A stretch of DNA of 64,000 nucleotides from Daphnia pulex. Taxonomy: Eukaryota; Arthropoda; Branchiopoda; Diplostraca; Daphniidae. A program made the translations under genes and the position numbers. The notes beneath the pieces were generated by a model, which saw only the letters and a list, made by a program, of their open reading frames with translations, did not search any database and was not told the origin of the DNA. Shown in pieces: positions 58,036 to 64,000 of the stretch (position 1 is the stretch's first letter; every line of letters starts with the position of its first letter). The stretch spans positions 2,976,001-3,040,000 of the forward strand of contig NC_060019.1 in NCBI RefSeq assembly GCF_021134715.1, given 5' to 3'.

Positions 58036-58839
58036 ATGTATGTAATAACGTCTGATTTTATTATGGATTAGATGAAATTCCTGCCGATAATATTATCAAT
58101 GATGTATCAATTGTTCGTTTCTTCTTTTTTACATTTTTGGGTTTGAATGTCTCTCAGGTTTCGCTTGTTAGTCCTCGTTTGCGCTGTGGCGCTTCCGGCC
58201 AGCCATGCAATCCCGGTCGATCCTTCTTCTTCGCCGTCCGGCCAAATTTCGACCTTTCAGCAGCCGTCGCCCGTCTCGTTTGCCTCTTCGCCATCGGCAT
58301 CCATGTCTCCGTCTGTCGGCATGATGCAGCCAACAGCTGTTGCTGGACGGGTCGTTGAACCTGTGGCTTTCAGCGCCGTTCGGGCCTCCGACAAGAGCCA
58401 AAAATCCAAATCTAAGATCTTCTTCGACACCACTCTGAGTGATATCGGTTTCGGATGGAATTCCAGAAGCAGCGAGTTCATCTGCTTCTATCCGGGCTCT
58501 TATTTCTTCACCTTCACCGCAATCTCCGATTCCGGCTCCCATTTCAAGTGAGTACTAATATCTATGGGCTATACAACATTCTCATTAGACACAAACAACA
58601 ACAGTTCCCCAAATTGCCTAATTGTATTTTAATTATGCAGAGCCGCTTTGATGAAGAATAGCGACGAAGTCGTCGTTGCTTGGGGCGAACGAGTCGGGTA
58701 TCAATCAGCCTCCAATTCAGTCATTTTGAATTTAGACAAGAACGATCGAGTCTATCTCAACATCAAGGAAGGGGAAATCTACGAAACTTCGAAAACTGGA
58801 CGTGGCTACACAAGTTTCTCAGGTTTCCGAATCTATTAA
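58036..58839 (+). CDS. secreted C1q-domain protein
   Basis: Preferred exons are 58036-58037, 58158-58547 and 58641-58839, giving 196 residues. The start codon is then split: AT before a GTATGT donor, G after a CTCTCAG acceptor. The ATG has a good CAAAACATG context and lies just downstream of a TATA/Inr promoter. If intron 1 is not removed, ATG 58147 would give the same frame with a slightly different N-terminus (MSLRFRLL). Residues 1-18 form a signal peptide (FRLLVLVCAVALPASHA). A Ser/Pro-rich linker follows, then from about residue 68 a globular C1q domain: VAFSAVRASDK, FDTTLSDIGFGWN, FICFYPGSYFFTF, LMKNSDEVV, SNSVILNLDKNDRVYL, and YTSFSGFRIY at the end. C1q proteins form trimers that bind ligands outside the cell. 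There is no collagen stalk. Insects have few such genes; crustaceans have more. Confidence 0.88.
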
Positions 58840-58965
58840 ATCATTTTCAGTTGAATCACCCGCCCCACAATGTCCTTCGCTTATTTTTACATTTCGGTTG
58901 TTTTCTACATTTTCTGAATTCTGGTGGCAATTTGTATGAATAACTATTGTTTGGTTTCGTGAGAG

Positions 58966-58971
58966 AATAAA
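58966..58971 (+). terminator. AATAAA poly(A) signal of the C1q gene
   Basis: The AATAAA signal lies 127 bp after the C1q stop codon, which suits a short 3' UTR. A moderately T-rich stretch follows within about 25 bp. Confidence 0.6.
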
Positions 58972-59712
58972 GCGATTATATAGAGTGTAGCTCAGTTTTT
59001 TCCTTTTGCCAAGTGCCAAGGTTTTTAGGGGAGCTGAGCAAATGTTAATCGATATTGAAACGAGTTTGAGTGTCTAGAATGGTCGAATGCCACAGGCTCA
59101 TATAGCAAAAGTCATTCCTCTTGTCTCATGGTAATCAGAAATTATAGTTGGTGGGGAATCGGTTACTCGTCTCACCACGGGCTTATCCTGTCTGTAAGAA
59201 GAGAAGCCCTTCCAATATACACACGACTTCCCAAATAAATCAGAGCCTTTCCTCTGTTTCTAAACAAAGCGGATATTAGTGAAAATATGCTTTTCTTTTT
59301 CTAAAGAATTTTATTGATGAATTTTTAGATTTTCATTTCCGAAAAAGGAAAAAGAAAAGTCTTCCTTTGTCTTGTCCATCTTTTTTATTCCTTTGTTCGA
59401 AACGGCCGCCAGTTTTGACAGCTATGCGAGCGACACCTAGCGAAGCGAATTCACACTAGAAAATATGCATATAAAATAGGGGATCCCGAAGACTCGAATA
59501 ATGTAAATCACACGCACAGAACACGTTCTCACTGACGGTTCACGCACAGACACGTGAAAAAGACTGCCCAAATTAAATTAATAACGTGGCGTTCTATAAG
59601 AGATCGCCATCCCAATCATAGTTGCAAAGCCGACAGCTGTGCTTCAGTCGAAGCCTTCCCAGTTTTTTTGTTTTCATTTTTCAAAGTAGTACCTATTGGA
59701 AATCTATTGATT

Positions 59713-62145
<2,433 letters not shown>

Positions 62146-62224
62146 AAGGAGAAACAACGGGATCCAGTCAACAGCTTTAATCCAAAATGCTCAGCTGATT
62201 GATATTAACTAGACCTGGAGCCAT

Positions 62225-62350
62225 AGTCGGAACTTGGATTGAAGTCGAGCCGAAATTGAGATTGGGACTTGCATCCTATTCCAAAGCCATGGATGTCGAT
62301 TCCAATCTCAATTAAGGAATGAAACTCCAATCCAAGTTAGATCTACGACT
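62225..62350. repeat. imperfect inverted repeat downstream of Impdh
   Basis: AACTTGGATTG (62231-62241) pairs with CAATCCAAGTT (62328-62338). AATTGAGATTGG (62254-62265) pairs with CCAATCTCAATT (62302-62313). AGTCG and CGACT at the outer edges and GCATCC with GGATGT inside extend the match. The whole would fold as a long stem-loop about 80 nt after the stop codon. Confidence 0.8.
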
Positions 62351-63093
62351 CTTTCAACTGACCATTTGGGTGCTCTTGTTTAGAACACCTGTTTACTTCT
62401 TTTGTCCGACTATTTCTCGGCACATTCCCTAACACTGTGACAAACTAAATTTTGGTTTTCCTTTAGAAAATCAACCCTTCCCTTAATGAATTCTAAATGA
62501 TTATTTTTGAAATGAGAAAATTTCAAATTAGATCGATCAACCAAAAGTGTATAATTGTGTTAGCTCCTCAGCCTATGTCCTGTTGACCATTTATCAGATT
62601 CCCGCGCATTGGAGAACAATGAAACGAGACTGAATATCGTTGTTTATTCTAATATTTCTGTGGAATGAAATATAGATTTATAGTGGAATTTCTTCTAGTT
62701 TAATCTGACGCCACTCGCTCTACACCCGACGTATTTTGAGTAAATGGGAGTTCATACAGTTAAAGGTATTCTGATGTATTCAGCTTGGCCAAAATAGGAC
62801 GACACATTGCACAAAGCTATCTGTTTGGGGCATAAGAAAAGGGTGATTTTTGTAAATGGTCCAGAAATTCAAGTAGAAAAATTTTGAGTTCAAAGCCGAG
62901 TATACGCAGGTAAGTAATTGAGACCATTTTCAATTAACATCGGTTCTACATAACCTAACGTTCATCACCGGTTGCAAAGCCCCTCGAGACAATATAAGCA
63001 TAATGACATATCACACAAACTATTTTTTTTTAAGTCCACTTAAATGCAACGAATGCGTTTCAATAAATTGATTAATAATGCCAGCGCTGGCCA
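62351..63093. other. intergenic region between convergent genes
   Basis: No gene is seen. TTTATT at 62643-62648 is AATAAA on the minus strand and could be the poly(A) signal of the sulfotransferase, giving it a 3' UTR of about 450 nt. I found no AATAAA close behind Impdh on the plus strand. Confidence 0.4.
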
Positions 63094-64000
63094 TTAATCG
63101 AACCCTGGAGAATGGTAGTCGAAGAGCCGGAAGTCCATCTCGTAAATGTGGTAGAGGTGTAGCAGCTCCTCCCTTGAGAGATGTTTGGTGTACTCTTCGA
63201 TGAGTGAGTTGGTGTTTGACGGGCGTTCAGATCGGGGAAAGCTAACTTTTTGATTGAGATTGGCTTTCTCTAGCACTAGCCATGCGTCATCCATGAGGGA
63301 TTCATACTTTCCAATCACGTTGTACTGAATAGTGCAAGGCAAACAGAGGTCCACCATTGGTCGCCAGTGCTCGTTGAAGTTGGTACGGGCCACCGTGCGT
63401 GGATCGATGATGTACTGCACAAATTCCCGGAAGGTGACGTCGTGCCCTCGTGCAAGAGATTCTTCTGAAGCGTTCGCGCGATACTGTTTGATGATCTGAC
63501 GTCCGTAGCGCGATCGAAAGTAGTCGGAGCTTGAGGAGTTTTGACCGAATTTGTTGCGGAAAGCCGATACGAGCCTCTCGAACGGATGCCGGATAAACAT
63601 AAATTTCATGAAGTGATCTAGCCGGTAGCGAATTTCTTCTCCGGTATAGTTGTCTAGGCGACGAAAGACATTTAAACGGTGGGAGTCATCTGCTACGATG
63701 GATAGAGGATTGGTGGTGTTTGCTTTACCCATCAATACCATCTATTGCCAGAATTATGATGATTAATATGAAATTCAAAAAATTCTGTTTGAGAAAACTT
63801 GGCTTACCAGCAGTCTTTTCCAGTTGGTGCAAGCAACTTTTGGCACATAGCAGTAGAGGAGTCTATGTTCGTCATCAACTATAATGTGATCAAGTAGCAC
63901 CCTGTCCTTTATCACAGAGTCAAGATTTGGGTTTTTCTGGGAAAGTTTGCAAACCTCCTTTGCTAATTTTTTTCTTTCACTTTGCTCCATGTCCAAAACA
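63094..64000 (-). CDS. carbohydrate sulfotransferase, C-terminal part (chondroitin 4-O/HNK-1 type)
   Basis: Exons 64000-63808 (open at the window edge) and 63741-63094 join with a 66-bp intron (GTAAGC donor, CAATAG acceptor) to 278 visible residues. The 5'-phosphosulfate loop reads [16 protein letters not shown] and the 3'-phosphate motif reads [17 protein letters not shown]. These are the two PAPS-binding signatures of the Sulfotransfer_2 family (CHST8-14 and HNK-1ST type). Other family marks are the Y-V-x-D-P-R-like region (FVQYIIDPR), [20 protein letters not shown] with paired Cys, and [10 protein letters not shown] near the end. The enzyme moves sulfate from PAPS to sugars in the Golgi. 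The N-terminal cytosolic tail and membrane anchor lie beyond the window. It is convergent with Impdh. The acceptor sugar cannot be told from this sequence. Confidence 0.93.

Noticed and set aside
59595..59622. TATAAG as a possible TATA box for Impdh
   Set aside because: The nearest TCATAG initiator-like match is too close (about 24 bp) and weak; a housekeeping gene may have no TATA.

Overview
The window looks like nuclear DNA from a crustacean, most likely a Daphnia-like branchiopod. This is inferred from short GT-AG introns (60-130 bp is common), arthropod TATA plus TCAGT initiator promoters, and single-copy animal genes mixed with decayed transposons. No database search was possible.

The window has two parts. 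From 1 to about 43 kb it is AT-rich and dominated by broken genes and mobile-element debris. This part holds three non-LTR reverse-transcriptase remnants (about 20.5, 29.7-31.5 and 38.7 kb), a DDE transposase remnant (15.0-15.9 kb), a SWIM/YqaJ-nuclease remnant (12.9-14.8 kb), gag-like coiled-coil debris, several foldback or MITE-like elements, and a clean 389-bp hAT-like element with an 8-bp target duplication (35042-35430). There are also fragments of host-type genes: an RBM26/27-like CCCH region (7.6-8.3 kb), a BEN-like gene (27.5-28.4 kb) and a RacGAP1/tumbleweed C1-domain exon (40.66-40.86 kb). Two small spliced ORFs in this part are intact. One is a 101-aa protein with a C2H2 finger (1809-2290). 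The other is a 161-aa orphan with four exons (39910-40654).

From about 43 to 64 kb the sequence is richer in GC and microsatellites and holds four clear genes. (1) A 681-aa PAN/Apple-ZP transmembrane protein (50615-56743, +) has a TATA/Inr promoter, a furin-like site and a C-terminal membrane segment; it belongs with the trynity/nyobe/NompA type of apical-matrix proteins. (2) A secreted 196-aa C1q-domain protein (58036-58839, +) has its start codon apparently split by an intron. (3) A complete 517-aa IMP dehydrogenase (59713-62145, +) has 11 coding exons. (4) The 3' part of a carbohydrate sulfotransferase of the chondroitin 4-O/HNK-1 family lies on the minus strand and runs off the right edge (63094-64000). 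IMPDH and the sulfotransferase are tail to tail, with an imperfect inverted repeat between them.

The four genes show no operon-like link. They act separately: matrix assembly, secreted C1q recognition, guanine nucleotide synthesis, and glycan sulfation. I found no tRNA, rRNA, CRISPR array or bacterial-type operon.
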